Source: Bacteroidales bacterium (GTDB lineage Bacteria; Bacteroidota; Bacteroidia; Bacteroidales; P3). From it: DNA of 34,124 nt. The stretch is from positions 1 to 34,124 of the forward strand of contig JAFTDW010000031.1 of the NCBI GenBank assembly GCA_017454015.1, given 5' to 3'. The position numbers and the translations under genes are program-made. Of the stretch, positions 25,501 to 32,933 are shown in pieces; the stretch's first letter is position 1; the number at the start of each line of letters is the position of its first letter. The notes under the pieces are model-generated. The model was not told the DNA's origin. It did no database searches and saw only the letters and a program-made list of their open reading frames with translations.

Positions 25501-26793
25501 GTCTCGGTTGTAGTAGCTCTTGTAGTTGATGCCGTCGTTGCCGCTGCCGCCAATGAATGTCGAGGCCTCGAGGCGCGCGCCGTCGGTGCTGAAGCGGCAC
25601 ACAAAGATGTCCACCCCCAAGGGGAAGGCAATATTCTGTGACTCATAGTAGATGTTGCGACCGCCGTTGAACGAGGTGTCGTAGGCCGTTGGCGACACAG
25701 GGAAGTCGGGCGAGCCTGTGGTGCCGAACAGTATGAGCTCGTTGAACTCGTTGACATAGAGGCTGTGAGGCATATCGGCGTGCATGCCGCCAAGATAGGT
25801 AGCAAAGAGGCGCCGCGAGCCGCTGGTGTCGAACTTGAAGATGCCTATGTCGCAAACGCCGTCGCGGTGGTCGTTGCGCTGCCCGTGGAACTGCGAGTCA
25901 TAGGCGCCGAGTGATACAGGGTAGCCAGTGTTGAACACCACACCGCTCGAGTAGGTGTTCTTGTAGAAGTCGCTGCACGCCGTGGTGCCCCAGTTGTCGG
26001 CGGTGCTGCCTGTGTAGGTGCTGAAGATAAGGTAGGGGTCTATCACCAATGGCAGGCTGTGGTTGTAGCTGCCTGTCTTGAAAGTTATTCTGTCGCCGTC
26101 GAGCTTGTAGTCCACATCCACTTCTACCTCCCTGCCATTCACCATCTGGTAGGCGTATGGGCGCAGCTCCACAATGTCGGCCACCGAGGTTCGGACTATG
26201 ATGTTGCCCTCCTGCAGCCTTATGGCGTCGGCTCCCTCGTAGCGCATCGCTATCTGGCGCGGGTCGGCATTGGGCTGCACTATAAAGTCGTACTTCATGG
26301 CATTCTCCGCGCTGTACACCTTGAGATCTATGCCGTGGTAGAGTTCGCTGTAGGTCACCTCGAGGAACTGCGGCACCTTGGAGGCCCACCGACTGCGGTC
26401 GTTGCCTATGAAGTAGTTGCTGTAGGTATCCTCCTGCATACCGCCGGCGACGGACTGCGGCGACGCGCCCTCGAAGTGCACGCGGTAGGCGTGCGTGCGA
26501 TATTTGCCGCTCTTGACATGGGCGGCATCGGCGTGGTGAAGGTTGTCGTTGTCGCGATGCTGCAGGTTGACAGTGAAGCAGGTGCGCTCCAGAAAAATGG
26601 CACCGGCATGTATCTGCGACTCATAGAGTATGTTCTCGTTCCACTGACCGCAGTTCTTCACAAAATGCATGCGCTGCCCAAGTGCCAGTGTGTCGCGCTC
26701 ATTGCGGGCTTGCACACTCACCGAGAACACTGCGAACAAGATTGTTACAACAATCCTTATAAGTGACTTATATAGATACTCACGCCTGCGCAT
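22501..26793 (-). CDS. Very large secreted protein: DUF7948, SBBP repeats, PKD, gliding-motility C-terminal domain
   Basis: 1430 residues. The N-terminus (RREYLYKSLIRIVVTILFAV, then FSVSVQA) is a signal peptide. Residues ~37-270 match the DUF7948 region seen before beta-propeller repeats (FVKNCGQWNENILYESQ; VTYSELYHGIDLKVYS; PLVIDPYLIFSTYTG). SBBP-type repeats follow to about 760 (FDTSGSRRLFATYLGG, ASTFIGGSGNDGINYKSYY, LSNLLWSCYLGGSGDDVVNS). A PKD domain is at ~793-870 (FKWFFGDGATSTDTNPTHIY). From about 1029 there are SprB-like units (VVNPLCYGNCTGQVLIHPNG; VSCYEQCTGSIDLAIQGDG; LSPTCPELCNGAAMATVAGG). The end (~1343-1430) is the gliding-motility domain (NAFTPNGDGYNDKLCF, FTRWGEKVYES), a type B T9SS signal. 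It is likely a surface adhesin or filament protein. A TATCTTTG box lies only 9 bp upstream of the ATG, giving an almost leaderless transcript. Confidence 0.92.
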   Translation of the reverse strand: MRRREYLYKSLIRIVVTILFAVFSVSVQARNERDTLALGQRMHFVKNCGQWNENILYESQIHAGAIFLERTCFTVNLQHRDNDNLHHADAAHVKSGKYRTHAYRVHFEGASPQSVAGGMQEDTYSNYFIGNDRSRWASKVPQFLEVTYSELYHGIDLKVYSAENAMKYDFIVQPNADPRQIAMRYEGADAIRLQEGNIIVRTSVADIVELRPYAYQMVNGREVEVDVDYKLDGDRITFKTGSYNHSLPLVIDPYLIFSTYTGSTADNWGTTACSDFYKNTYSSGVVFNTGYPVSLGAYDSQFHGQRNDHRDGVCDIGIFKFDTSGSRRLFATYLGGMHADMPHSLYVNEFNELILFGTTGSPDFPVSPTAYDTSFNGGRNIYYESQNIAFPLGVDIFVCRFSTDGARLEASTFIGGSGNDGINYKSYYNRDNDIVMLGNDSLYFNYGDGARGELITDDLNNIYVGSTTFSSDFPITPGSCGPTYGGGQDGIVLKFDYNLSNLLWSCYLGGSGDDVVNSIDTDTAYNVVVTGGTTSRDFPTTATAYSGSYNGGSADAFVSKISYHGNHLMSSTYFGSPAYDQSYFVRIGKKDDIFLFGQTKASGSSLVRNAIYNVPNSGQFLVRFTPNLNRVVWSTVFGTGSGTPNISPTAFAVDICNRIYVAGWGLQWGGYYLGGQRVPWNAAGTHNMTVTRDAYQRNTDGMDFYIMSMTEDASRLEFATYFGELHGQHSGGGHDHVDGGTSRFDRMATICQAVCASCGGYDQFPVSAGSWSTSNNSSNCNNAVFRYNVSGDFPVADFITPSMGCAPDTIAFRNTGRGDSFKWFFGDGATSTDTNPTHIYTSPGTYTVTLIASMPGGCRAADTLKRTFKVLGSGRYMLDTVATCPGAPTQIGVSPLLGGSYRWIRGTVSDNTVPNPYVNQAGVYELVITNGNCHDTATQVVVWDKVEVDILGDTATCQLPVAFIASSASNDLRYYWSNYRNIGDTINRDPSNPQIMVYPRHPQYYYVLVEDSRGCTGLDSVHISFLNILDSIEVVNPLCYGNCTGQVLIHPNGGAHHPITYTLNSRHQVERTVFANLCDGSYHLVMRDSAGCEVQRDVMITSAPRTTVTKQVVHVSCYEQCTGSIDLAIQGDGACTCRWLDDGSTLPTRTNLCPGTYIVEITNSVGCVVFDTTDVFDNANLTVEASLLSPTCPELCNGAAMATVAGGEPPYTYLWSSGESGSTANNLCGGPAVVTVVDNTGCTVRSQPVFVDTMHSFDNFRAWADTTLLFIGESTRLHATPVHGAAYAWYPTGSLDNYTSREPLATPDDTTCYIVTVTDTHGCHIADTVCIDCIYVDCGRDNIRIPNAFTPNGDGYNDKLCFMGDWIEEFYIAIFTRWGEKVYESDNVSSCWDGTYKGQPCMQGVYTFLCRVRCKADKRSEFKGDITLIR

Positions 26794-26801
26794 TGGAAAT
26801 G

Positions 26802-26809
26802 CAAAGATA
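26802..26809 (-). promoter_or_regulatory. Promoter -7 box for the 1430-residue cargo gene
   Basis: TATCTTTG on the minus strand fits TAnnTTTG. No good TTTG is seen 19-20 bp further upstream. The predicted transcript start falls within a few bases of the ATG at 26793. Confidence 0.5.
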
Positions 26810-26897
26810 CAAAAAAAACTTTAAATATACGCACTTATCAACAAAACAAATTGGATAAAATAGCATTATCGCCGCACAGCCATTGGAAATTTGTGTG

Positions 26898-26905
26898 TAA
26901 ATTTG
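26898..26905 (+). promoter_or_regulatory. Promoter -7 box for the EnvC-like gene
   Basis: TAAATTTG fits TAnnTTTG and lies 40 bp before the ATG at 26946; a -33 TTTG is not present at the usual distance. Confidence 0.45.
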
Positions 26906-26945
26906 CCTTTGCAACAAGCGTTGCACAAAACGCACAACCAACTAC

Positions 26946-28232
26946 ATGACTGACATTTACAGCAAACAGTGGAGTATGTCTCTTTTTCGGTCTTTACGGA
27001 AAATGGCAGGCGTAACGGCTCTGCTGCTGGCGTTGCTTGTTGCCGGACCGCTGTGCCAGGCCCAGAACAAGTCCAAAGCCGACCTTGAGAAAGAGAAGAG
27101 CCGCATTGAGGCCGAGATAAAAAAACTCAATAAAGAGCTTGCCAGCGCCAAGAAAAACACCCGCATGACCACGGCGCAGCTCAATGCCCTCAACAAAAAG
27201 ATTAAAGAGCGCACACGCCTCATTGCCAACATCAACCAGCAGGTGACGCTCATCGACGGGCGACTGCAGCAGACCAAGGACAGCATGCAGGTCATGACGC
27301 TCCGGATTGACAGCATGAAGGCCGAGTACGCCAAGATAGTGCGCGTGCTCTACCGCGAGCGCGACAACCTCGACAAGATGGCGTTGCTCTTCGACACCAA
27401 GTCGTACAACCGCAGCTTCCTGCGCATCAAATACTTCAAAGCCTACAGCAGCTACCGCCGACTGCAGGCCAACCGCATACGCCAACGCGAGAGCGAGCTG
27501 CAGGACATGGCACTGCTGCTGCAAAAACAAAAGCGCGAGAAAAGCGAGCTGCTGCAGCAGGAACAGCGCAACAAAGCCGAGCTCGACAAAGAGCGACAGC
27601 AAAAAAGCAAAGCAGTGGCGAGCGCCAAAGCCAAAGAGAACAAAATCAGCACTCAGCTCTCCCAGAAAGAGAAGCAGAAACGCCAGCTGCAGCAGCAGAT
27701 ACAACGCCTAATCAACGAGGAGGTGCAGCGTGCCGCCGCCAGCAAGGGCGGAGCCACCGGCGGGACGGGCAAAAGCGGCTCTTCGGGTGTGACGACTCCC
27801 AAGCTCTCCGAAGCCGAGGTGGCTCTCTCGTCGGAATTCTCCGAGAACAAGGGGCGTTTTGCATGGCCCGTATACTATAAGAGTATCGCACGCGAATACG
27901 GCCTCTATGTACACGCCTCCGGCGGACAGAACATGAACAACGGTATAGAGTTCATCTGCAACCAGGGCAGCGCGGTGTTCTGCATATTCAACGGCACGGT
28001 GACACGCGTCTTTACCTGCCCCAACGGCACCAAGGGCATCATAGTGCGCCACGGCGAGTACATGACTGTCTACGCCAACCTCGGCACCGTGGCTGTGAAG
28101 CAGGGCGCCAAGGTCACCACCAAGCAGACCCTCGGCACCGTGGCGGTCAACGGCGACGGTGTGGCGGAGTTCAGCTTCCAGCTGTGGAAAGGCACCCAAA
28201 GCCAGAACCCACGGCACTGGCTCAGAAAATAA
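26946..28232 (+). CDS. EnvC-like murein hydrolase activator (coiled coil plus degenerate LytM/M23 domain)
   Basis: 428 residues. A signal sequence (MAGVTALLLALLVAGPLCQA) sits at about residues 20-40; starts at residues 1, 11 and 20 are all possible. Residues ~42-265 form a long Lys/Glu/Gln-rich coiled coil. The LytM/M23 domain occupies ~300-428. Its metal-site residues are replaced: the His-x-x-x-Asp pattern reads NNGIEF (about 331), the VYAHL motif reads VYANL, and HFELW reads SFQLW. Like EnvC of Proteobacteria, it should therefore not cut peptidoglycan itself but activate amidases at division. It is periplasmic. Its last 11 bp overlap the convergent anmK gene, so the neighbourhood has a peptidoglycan theme. 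Confidence 0.88.
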   Translation: MTDIYSKQWSMSLFRSLRKMAGVTALLLALLVAGPLCQAQNKSKADLEKEKSRIEAEIKKLNKELASAKKNTRMTTAQLNALNKKIKERTRLIANINQQVTLIDGRLQQTKDSMQVMTLRIDSMKAEYAKIVRVLYRERDNLDKMALLFDTKSYNRSFLRIKYFKAYSSYRRLQANRIRQRESELQDMALLLQKQKREKSELLQQEQRNKAELDKERQQKSKAVASAKAKENKISTQLSQKEKQKRQLQQQIQRLINEEVQRAAASKGGATGGTGKSGSSGVTTPKLSEAEVALSSEFSENKGRFAWPVYYKSIAREYGLYVHASGGQNMNNGIEFICNQGSAVFCIFNGTVTRVFTCPNGTKGIIVRHGEYMTVYANLGTVAVKQGAKVTTKQTLGTVAVNGDGVAEFSFQLWKGTQSQNPRHWLRK

Positions 28233-29289
28233 GGTCGCCGCAGCAGCTGTCGCGCCTCGCGCCTGTGACGGAGGCCAGCACGTTGACCTCCCCCCTCATC
28301 CGCAGATAGCCCAGCAGGGCAAAGACTATGGCCTCTTTGTAATCGATGGTGTCATTGTCGGGCACCACCGCCTCAACGCCTTGCAGATGGTGTCTTATGC
28401 GCTCCACAAGGTAGCTGTTCCTTGCCCCTCCGCCGGTCACCAGCATACGCCCTCCGGCGGCACACGCCGGCAGGGACCGCGCCACCTGCATGGCTACATG
28501 CTCCACCACGGTGGCCAATGCCACTCGCGGCTCCACAGCAGCCATCAGCGGACGGAAACATTCAAGATACCACTCCTTGCCCAGACTCTTGGGAGGCTGC
28601 TGGCAATAGTACGGCAGGCCGTTGAGCTTTTCGAGCAACAGGCTGTCGACCTCGGCGTGTGCGGCGAGAGCCCCGTCTTTGTCGTAGGGCAGCCCGCAGA
28701 GGGCGGCAAGCTCGTTGAGCGGCATGTTGCAGGGCGACACATCAAAAGCGATGCGCACTCCGCCCTGGCTGTCGTACGACACATTGGCGAAACCGCCAAG
28801 GTTAAGGCACGCCGCATAGTCGCCAAACAGCAGCTTGTCACCTATGGGCACCAACGGAGCCCCTTGTCCGCCCAGAGCCACATCCAAGGCCCTGAAGTTG
28901 CAGGCCACGGGGACCCCTGTCACGGCACGTATGGCGTTGCCGTCGGCTATCTGCGTGGTAAGGTGCTTGTCGGGCTGGTGAAACACCGTGTGCCCGTGGG
29001 AGGCTATGAGGTCCACCTTGCAGCCATGCCGGGCTATGAACTCGTTGACCCTCCGGCCAAAAAGCTCGCCGAGCTGCACACTGGCAAGGGCATAGCCCAG
29101 GGCGTCGGCCTCGTGAAGCGTGGAGAGCCGCCTACGCCATGCCTCGTCGTAGGGGTATGTGTCGGCGGCGACAAGGTCGTAGCCTATCCCCTCCCCCGCC
29201 CGCTTGAAGAAACGGCAGCAGGCCACATCGAGGCCGTCGAGGGAAGTGCCCGACATCAGTCCCACCACATGCATCTCGTCACTTTGCAT
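28222..29289 (-). CDS. anmK: Anhydro-N-acetylmuramic acid kinase AnmK
   Basis: 355 residues from the ATG at 29289 (MQSDEMHVVGLMSGTSLDGLD); a TTG two codons upstream is unnecessary. AnmK phosphorylates and opens 1,6-anhydro-MurNAc to MurNAc-6-phosphate with ATP during cell-wall recycling. Visible family motifs are GLMSGTSLDGLDV (residues ~10-22), DLIASHGHTVFHQP, QIADGNAIRAVTGVPV, FRALDVALGGQGAPLVPIGDKLLF (in parts), LNLGGFANVSY, FDVSPCNMPLNEL and VTGGGARNSYLVERI. Length and all key motifs look intact. It converges with the EnvC-like gene, overlapping by 11 bp at the 3' ends. No TAnnTTTG box is visible upstream. Confidence 0.96.
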   Translation of the reverse strand: MQSDEMHVVGLMSGTSLDGLDVACCRFFKRAGEGIGYDLVAADTYPYDEAWRRRLSTLHEADALGYALASVQLGELFGRRVNEFIARHGCKVDLIASHGHTVFHQPDKHLTTQIADGNAIRAVTGVPVACNFRALDVALGGQGAPLVPIGDKLLFGDYAACLNLGGFANVSYDSQGGVRIAFDVSPCNMPLNELAALCGLPYDKDGALAAHAEVDSLLLEKLNGLPYYCQQPPKSLGKEWYLECFRPLMAAVEPRVALATVVEHVAMQVARSLPACAAGGRMLVTGGGARNSYLVERIRHHLQGVEAVVPDNDTIDYKEAIVFALLGYLRMRGEVNVLASVTGARRDSCCGDLIF

Positions 29290-29406
29290 AATCAATAATA
29301 AAGCTTAACGGTTAAACAGCCCTCGGTTCGTGTTGAAAATCATGAGTGATACGCGAGGATACGTGGAGAAAAATTTCGTGGTCGAAAATATGTTTTTGTG
29401 GTCGCG

Positions 29407-31509
29407 CTACTGCATCACGACAACTTTCATTGCCGGGCGGCAGCCCACCTTGGCCAGATATACGCCGGTCCGCAGCGACCGGTTGGGCACCAAGCGCCCC
29501 GTCATGTCGAACAGGGAGAGCGGCTCGCTGTCGGCGCCCTCAACCACCACGCGACCGCCAAGGGCGTATACCCTTATGTTGTCGTCGGCACTGTTGCCAA
29601 GGCTGTTGCAGTTGGGCACTATATGCTGGAAACGCCGCCATATAGGGTGCGCCTTGTATGTGGCGTCGGCGCCGCAGGGCACCACAACGGTTGCGGTGTA
29701 GCTTGTAAACGTGTTGTCGCCAATGGCTGGCGGCACGGAACAACGCAACACCAGCGTGTCGACAAGCAGACTGTTGAGAAATAGGCTGTCGCCCATTGCC
29801 GTGAGCGAATCCGAGAAAGTCACCTTGTGCAACGAGCGGCAATAGGAGAAGGCTTTGTCACCCACATAGGCTACGCGCGGTGGCAGCATCACGGAGCGCA
29901 GATTGGTGTTGTAGAAGAAGCGGCTGCCAACACGTTTCATACGCCACGGCAGGTGGCAGTAGGTCAGGTTGTCGCACCCCGCCAACACAGCGTCGCCCAG
30001 ACGCTCCATGCTGTCGGGAAACTCCACCGACCTTATGCTATTGCAATTGGAGAGAGCCTCGCTGCCAATGCTGTCGATAGCTTCGGGCATGTTTATAGCG
30101 CTGAGGTTATGGCAGTCCTTGAACACCCCGTTGCCAATGGTGGCGACGCTGTCGGGCAAAGAGATGGTCTGTAGCGCGTTGTCGTTGCAGAAAGCATACG
30201 AGCCGACAACCTTCAGTGTCGAGGGCGGCACTATAAGCACAAGGTTGGGGCAGTTTCTAAAAGCGCCGGAGGCTATGGAATCAACGCCTTCGGAAAATGT
30301 CACGGCACGCAGCATACCGCAGTCGGCAAACACACCGCTGGCCACATATCGCATGGTGCTCGGCAATGTGGTCCGCTCAAGTCCGCTGCATTTGCTGAAG
30401 GCATACTCCCCTATCGACACCAAGCCCTCCGGCAGCGACAGGTCTGACCCAATCCGGCTGGCATTACGAAAAGCCGAGTCACCGATACTGATGAGTGTCG
30501 ACGGCAAGTTACACGTATACAAAGACAAGCAATTAAGGAACGCGTTGTTGCCTATCACCCTTGTACCCTCGCCGATAGTGAGGTTCTCAAGAGACACACA
30601 GTTGGCAAAAGCATTATCGGCTATAGTGTCAAGAGTGCCGGGCAGTTTCACAAGACTGATGCTGCTACAGTTGGCAAACGCACCCACTCCAAGCCTGCAA
30701 AAAGGAGCGGAGATATCGATATTCGAGAGCAACATGTTGTCGTTGGCAAAAGCGCTGTCGCCTATCGAGACGAGCGACGACGGGAAACGATCCATTGACC
30801 TTACCCCGCATTCAGCAAAAGCCTTGTATCCAATATGTTCAAGGCTTGAGGGGAAGTTTATACTCCATAAGCGGATGCATCCATAAAAGGCATAACTGTC
30901 AATGCTTGTAATCGTTTGATTGAGACCAGGGTTAGTGAGGGATGAATCGTAGGCGAAACACCCGCGGCTGATAGACCGCAGGTTGGGGTTCTGTATAGCG
31001 AATCTCGACAGCCTTGTGCAGCGAGCGAATGCCCATTCGCCAATGCTGCGCACCGTGACGGGGATCTGCACACCGGTGAGCGAATCGCAACGGAAGAAAG
31101 CATAGTCGGCCACCGCCGTCACGAGATAGTTCTGGCCGTTCCACTGCACAGTTTGCGGTATCTGTACGAACCCTATTGGCTTGTCATAGCCCTGCCATGT
31201 GCTGCCGCTGTCGACGCTCCAGTTGCTGTTGGGGTAGAGCGGCGGCACCACGGTAACCTCGGAGTTGCCGCTTACCGCATAGTAGAGCAGCGTGCCACCC
31301 TGCGAAGTGTAGAAGTCATAGCTCTGGCACCGAGCCCCTTGTGCAAATGCCAGCACAGCCAATACGGATAAAGCCATCATTCTTGACAAACCGAGCGCGG
31401 AGGGCATACCACACAGCGCACGCACTGTGCCGGGGCGGGAATACCTCTGAATAAAAACACGCTCAAAGAGCAATGGGGTATGCAAAAAAAACAACATCAA
31501 TCGTCGCAT
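29407..31509 (-). CDS. BspA-type leucine-rich-repeat surface protein with T9SS type A domain
   Basis: 700 residues from the ATG at 31509. The signal-like core MMALSVLAVLAFAQGARCQS begins at residue 44, so the true start may be the ATG at 31407 or 31380; the extra ~40 residues (MRRLMLFFLHTPLLFERVFI and so on) are unusual. A short N-terminal domain is followed by about 20 LRR_5 units of ~22-23 residues (pattern 'SIG-x-x-AF-x-x-C-x-x-L-x-x-(V/I)-x-(L/F)-P-x-(S/T)-(L/M)', for example SIGDSAFANDNMLLSN, TIADNAFANCVSLENL). The C-terminus (RVYALGGRVVVEG, SLFDMTGRLVPNRSL, TGVYLAKVG, MKVVVMQ) is a type A T9SS domain. BspA-type proteins bind host or partner-cell molecules in oral and gut Bacteroidota; the ligand here is unknown. 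A good promoter lies 125 bp upstream. Confidence 0.9.
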   Translation of the reverse strand: MRRLMLFFLHTPLLFERVFIQRYSRPGTVRALCGMPSALGLSRMMALSVLAVLAFAQGARCQSYDFYTSQGGTLLYYAVSGNSEVTVVPPLYPNSNWSVDSGSTWQGYDKPIGFVQIPQTVQWNGQNYLVTAVADYAFFRCDSLTGVQIPVTVRSIGEWAFARCTRLSRFAIQNPNLRSISRGCFAYDSSLTNPGLNQTITSIDSYAFYGCIRLWSINFPSSLEHIGYKAFAECGVRSMDRFPSSLVSIGDSAFANDNMLLSNIDISAPFCRLGVGAFANCSSISLVKLPGTLDTIADNAFANCVSLENLTIGEGTRVIGNNAFLNCLSLYTCNLPSTLISIGDSAFRNASRIGSDLSLPEGLVSIGEYAFSKCSGLERTTLPSTMRYVASGVFADCGMLRAVTFSEGVDSIASGAFRNCPNLVLIVPPSTLKVVGSYAFCNDNALQTISLPDSVATIGNGVFKDCHNLSAINMPEAIDSIGSEALSNCNSIRSVEFPDSMERLGDAVLAGCDNLTYCHLPWRMKRVGSRFFYNTNLRSVMLPPRVAYVGDKAFSYCRSLHKVTFSDSLTAMGDSLFLNSLLVDTLVLRCSVPPAIGDNTFTSYTATVVVPCGADATYKAHPIWRRFQHIVPNCNSLGNSADDNIRVYALGGRVVVEGADSEPLSLFDMTGRLVPNRSLRTGVYLAKVGCRPAMKVVVMQ

Positions 31510-31633
31510 AATCAAAAGTGTTTGTCAGGCGGCCAACCTCGCACTTAAAGCATGGCCACACAATTAAACATCTACATTAACTATCTGTAAGACATATAGT
31601 AGCACAAAGTAACACAACAACAAAAAATACATA

Positions 31634-31665
31634 CAAAGATAAAAATAAAAAACCAAAACAACAAA
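31634..31665 (-). promoter_or_regulatory. Promoter for the leucine-rich-repeat gene
   Basis: On the minus strand TTTG (31662-31665) and TATCTTTG (31634-31641) are 20 bp apart, matching the Bacteroidota consensus. The leader to the ATG at 31509 would be about 115-120 bases. Confidence 0.6.
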
Positions 31666-31682
31666 AAAAACATTCATGACCA

Positions 31683-31814
31683 TTACGAAAAGTCGCACGA
31701 ACACAATATACCCACGGCTACGGGACAGACACACAGCTTGCCAGTAACACCGGCTACCACGACGAATAAAAGCATGATGAACCGCGGGTTTATACAATTC
31801 TCCATAATTGTCAT
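31683..31814 (-). CDS. Possible 43-residue membrane peptide
   Basis: Starting at the ATG at 31814 (or 31805) the frame encodes MTIMENCINPRF, a hydrophobic core IMLLFVVVAGVTG and a Cys-containing tail (KLCVCPVAVGILCSCDFS). It lies downstream of a minus-strand promoter box and upstream of the LRR promoter. Open frame length and lack of a homolog I know make this weak; it may be chance. Confidence 0.25.
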   Translation of the reverse strand: MTIMENCINPRFIMLLFVVVAGVTGKLCVCPVAVGILCSCDFS

Positions 31815-31929
31815 ACCGCCCCGCTTAGAGCCACCACATGTATTAAGGAGTATCAAAAACAGACAAAAAACGGGTAATATTATCGAGGAGGTTTGAATAA
31901 AAAGAGGCTCTTGTATGCGTCTGTTATAC

Positions 31930-31985
31930 AAATAATAAAGCCGAAGTATAAACCTTCGGCACGGGCGACGTACCCGCAGAATCGT
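31930..31985 (-). ncRNA. Candidate small RNA or attenuator with two hairpins
   Basis: Read on the minus strand just after a TAACTTTG box: CGGG/CCCG hairpin (about 31962-31977), then GCCGAAG (31954-31960) pairing with CTTCGGC (31940-31946) around a 7-base loop, immediately followed by TTTATTATTTG. The second stem plus U-rich tail has the form of an intrinsic terminator, so a transcript of about 55-60 bases is possible. I cannot assign it to a known RNA family. Confidence 0.4.
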
Positions 31986-31990
31986 CAATG

Positions 31991-31998
31991 CAAAGTTA
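31991..31998 (-). promoter_or_regulatory. Leftward -7 box for the two-hairpin RNA candidate
   Basis: TAACTTTG on the minus strand, within the sequence context ATGCAAAGTTAC also found before sufC (15095-15105). No clear -33 TTTG. Confidence 0.45.
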
Positions 31999-32060
31999 CG
32001 ATTTTTTAGACTGGCAGGATTTATTTTTTCAAAATCCCGCAAACACTCAACTTTTTTTCG

Positions 32061-32068
32061 TACTTTTG
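32061..32068 (+). promoter_or_regulatory. Rightward -7 box before a 31-codon ORF
   Basis: TACTTTTG followed by CAAAAAA, the same core and T-rich upstream stretch as the promoter at 15133-15163. No -33 TTTG is seen. Transcription would start about 32075, ten bases before the ATG at 32085. Confidence 0.5.
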
Positions 32069-32084
32069 CAAAAAAATTCGAGCC

Positions 32085-32180
32085 ATGACATTCCTTATTC
32101 TTTTAGCAATTGTGCCAGCGGCTTTCCTACTCATCAGAGGATTTTTGAGAATTGTGGCATGGACTGGACGCAACCTGTAG
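32085..32180 (+). CDS. Candidate 31-residue single-span membrane peptide
   Basis: ATG at 32085, TAG at 32178. The peptide starts MTFLILLAIVPAAFLLI, a good membrane span, and ends RGFLRIVAWTGRNL, a cationic amphipathic tail, the usual layout of bacterial small membrane proteins. A promoter box sits about 17 bp upstream, and an imperfect hairpin (32272-32293) lies downstream before the methyltransferase gene. It is too short for a family assignment. The 31-codon length and the fit to the promoter make it more likely than a chance ORF, but this is not proven. Confidence 0.45.
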   Translation: MTFLILLAIVPAAFLLIRGFLRIVAWTGRNL

Positions 32181-32323
32181 CAAGCCGTCGTCTATAACTT
32201 TTAGCAATAGCGGTGGTGCTTCCCTTCGCATCCTAGCCCCTATCGTTCCATTTCTCATACGCATAGCAAACCCGAGGCCTGAGAGGCTGTCGGTCTTGTA
32301 TAACAAACTGTCCTGAATCCTGT
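32181..32323. other. Gap between the small ORF and the methyltransferase-like gene
   Basis: 143 bp with no convincing ORF. An imperfect hairpin, CCGA-GCC/GGC-TCGG, spans 32272-32293. A near-promoter word TAACTTTT is at about 32194-32201 but lacks the final G of the -7 consensus. Confidence 0.4.
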
Positions 32324-32818
32324 ATGAAACTGATACGCGAAATCATTGGTTACCTGCTCGGCGGGGTTGTTTTCGTTGTTGGGATGCCCGCGCTGATGTG
32401 GCTACTCTCGGGCACGCCGGCGCTATGGCCCGTCGGGGCCGCCCGGCTTTACGCTGCCTGCCTCCTTGCCGCCGCAGGCCTGGCACTGAGCGTATGGGCC
32501 ATAGTGTATATGCGCCGCAAAGGCGACGGCAACCCCATGGACGCTTTCGGCCATGAGGTGGCTCCACGCACCAAACACCTGATGACCGACGGCCCCTACC
32601 GCCTCAGCCGCAACCCCATGCTTACCGGCATCTTTGCTTACCTCGCGGGGTGCGGGCTATGGCTGTGGACATGGCAGGCCGCAGCTTTTTTCGTGGCCTT
32701 TGCTGCCATCATGCTGCTGCAGGTGCGGAGCGAAGAGAAACGGCTGCGCCGCGACTTCGGCGACGAATACACAGCCTACTGCCGATGCACGGGCCGTTTC
32801 TTCCCCAAAAGAAAATGA
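32324..32818 (+). CDS. Isoprenylcysteine carboxyl methyltransferase-like membrane protein
   Basis: 164 residues with four likely membrane segments (about 8-30, 38-62, 100-118 and 120-137). The C-terminal half carries the ICMT/PEMT family signature: TDGPYRLSRNPMLTGIF, then RSEEKRLRRDFGDEYTAYC and RFFP at the end. Eukaryotic members methylate prenylated Cys or phosphatidylethanolamine with SAM; bacterial members are mostly uncharacterised, so the substrate is unknown. The start ATG at 32324 gives a normal short N-terminus (MKLIREIIGYLLGG). It is followed after 115 bp by ridA with its own promoter, so it is probably a separate unit. Confidence 0.85.
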   Translation: MKLIREIIGYLLGGVVFVVGMPALMWLLSGTPALWPVGAARLYAACLLAAAGLALSVWAIVYMRRKGDGNPMDAFGHEVAPRTKHLMTDGPYRLSRNPMLTGIFAYLAGCGLWLWTWQAAAFFVAFAAIMLLQVRSEEKRLRRDFGDEYTAYCRCTGRFFPKRK

Positions 32819-32871
32819 ACGCTTTTACAAACATGTTATTAACATATATACAATATGTGCTTTTTTTTTCT

Positions 32872-32879
32872 TATCTTTG
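32872..32879 (+). promoter_or_regulatory. Promoter -7 box for ridA
   Basis: TATCTTTG after a run of nine T; TSS expected near 32886, leaving a leader of about 48 bases. No TTTG at -33, where the sequence is ATACAATATG. Confidence 0.5.
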
Positions 32880-32933
32880 CAAAATTATTCTTTGCCACTT
32901 ATCATGATTTATTAATCAGTTAACTGTGTATAT

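Noticed and set aside
29289-29295. TTG-ATT-ATG at the starts of both anmK and the LRR gene (31509-31515)
   Set aside because: The ATG is the natural start in both cases; the identical preceding codons are probably chance.
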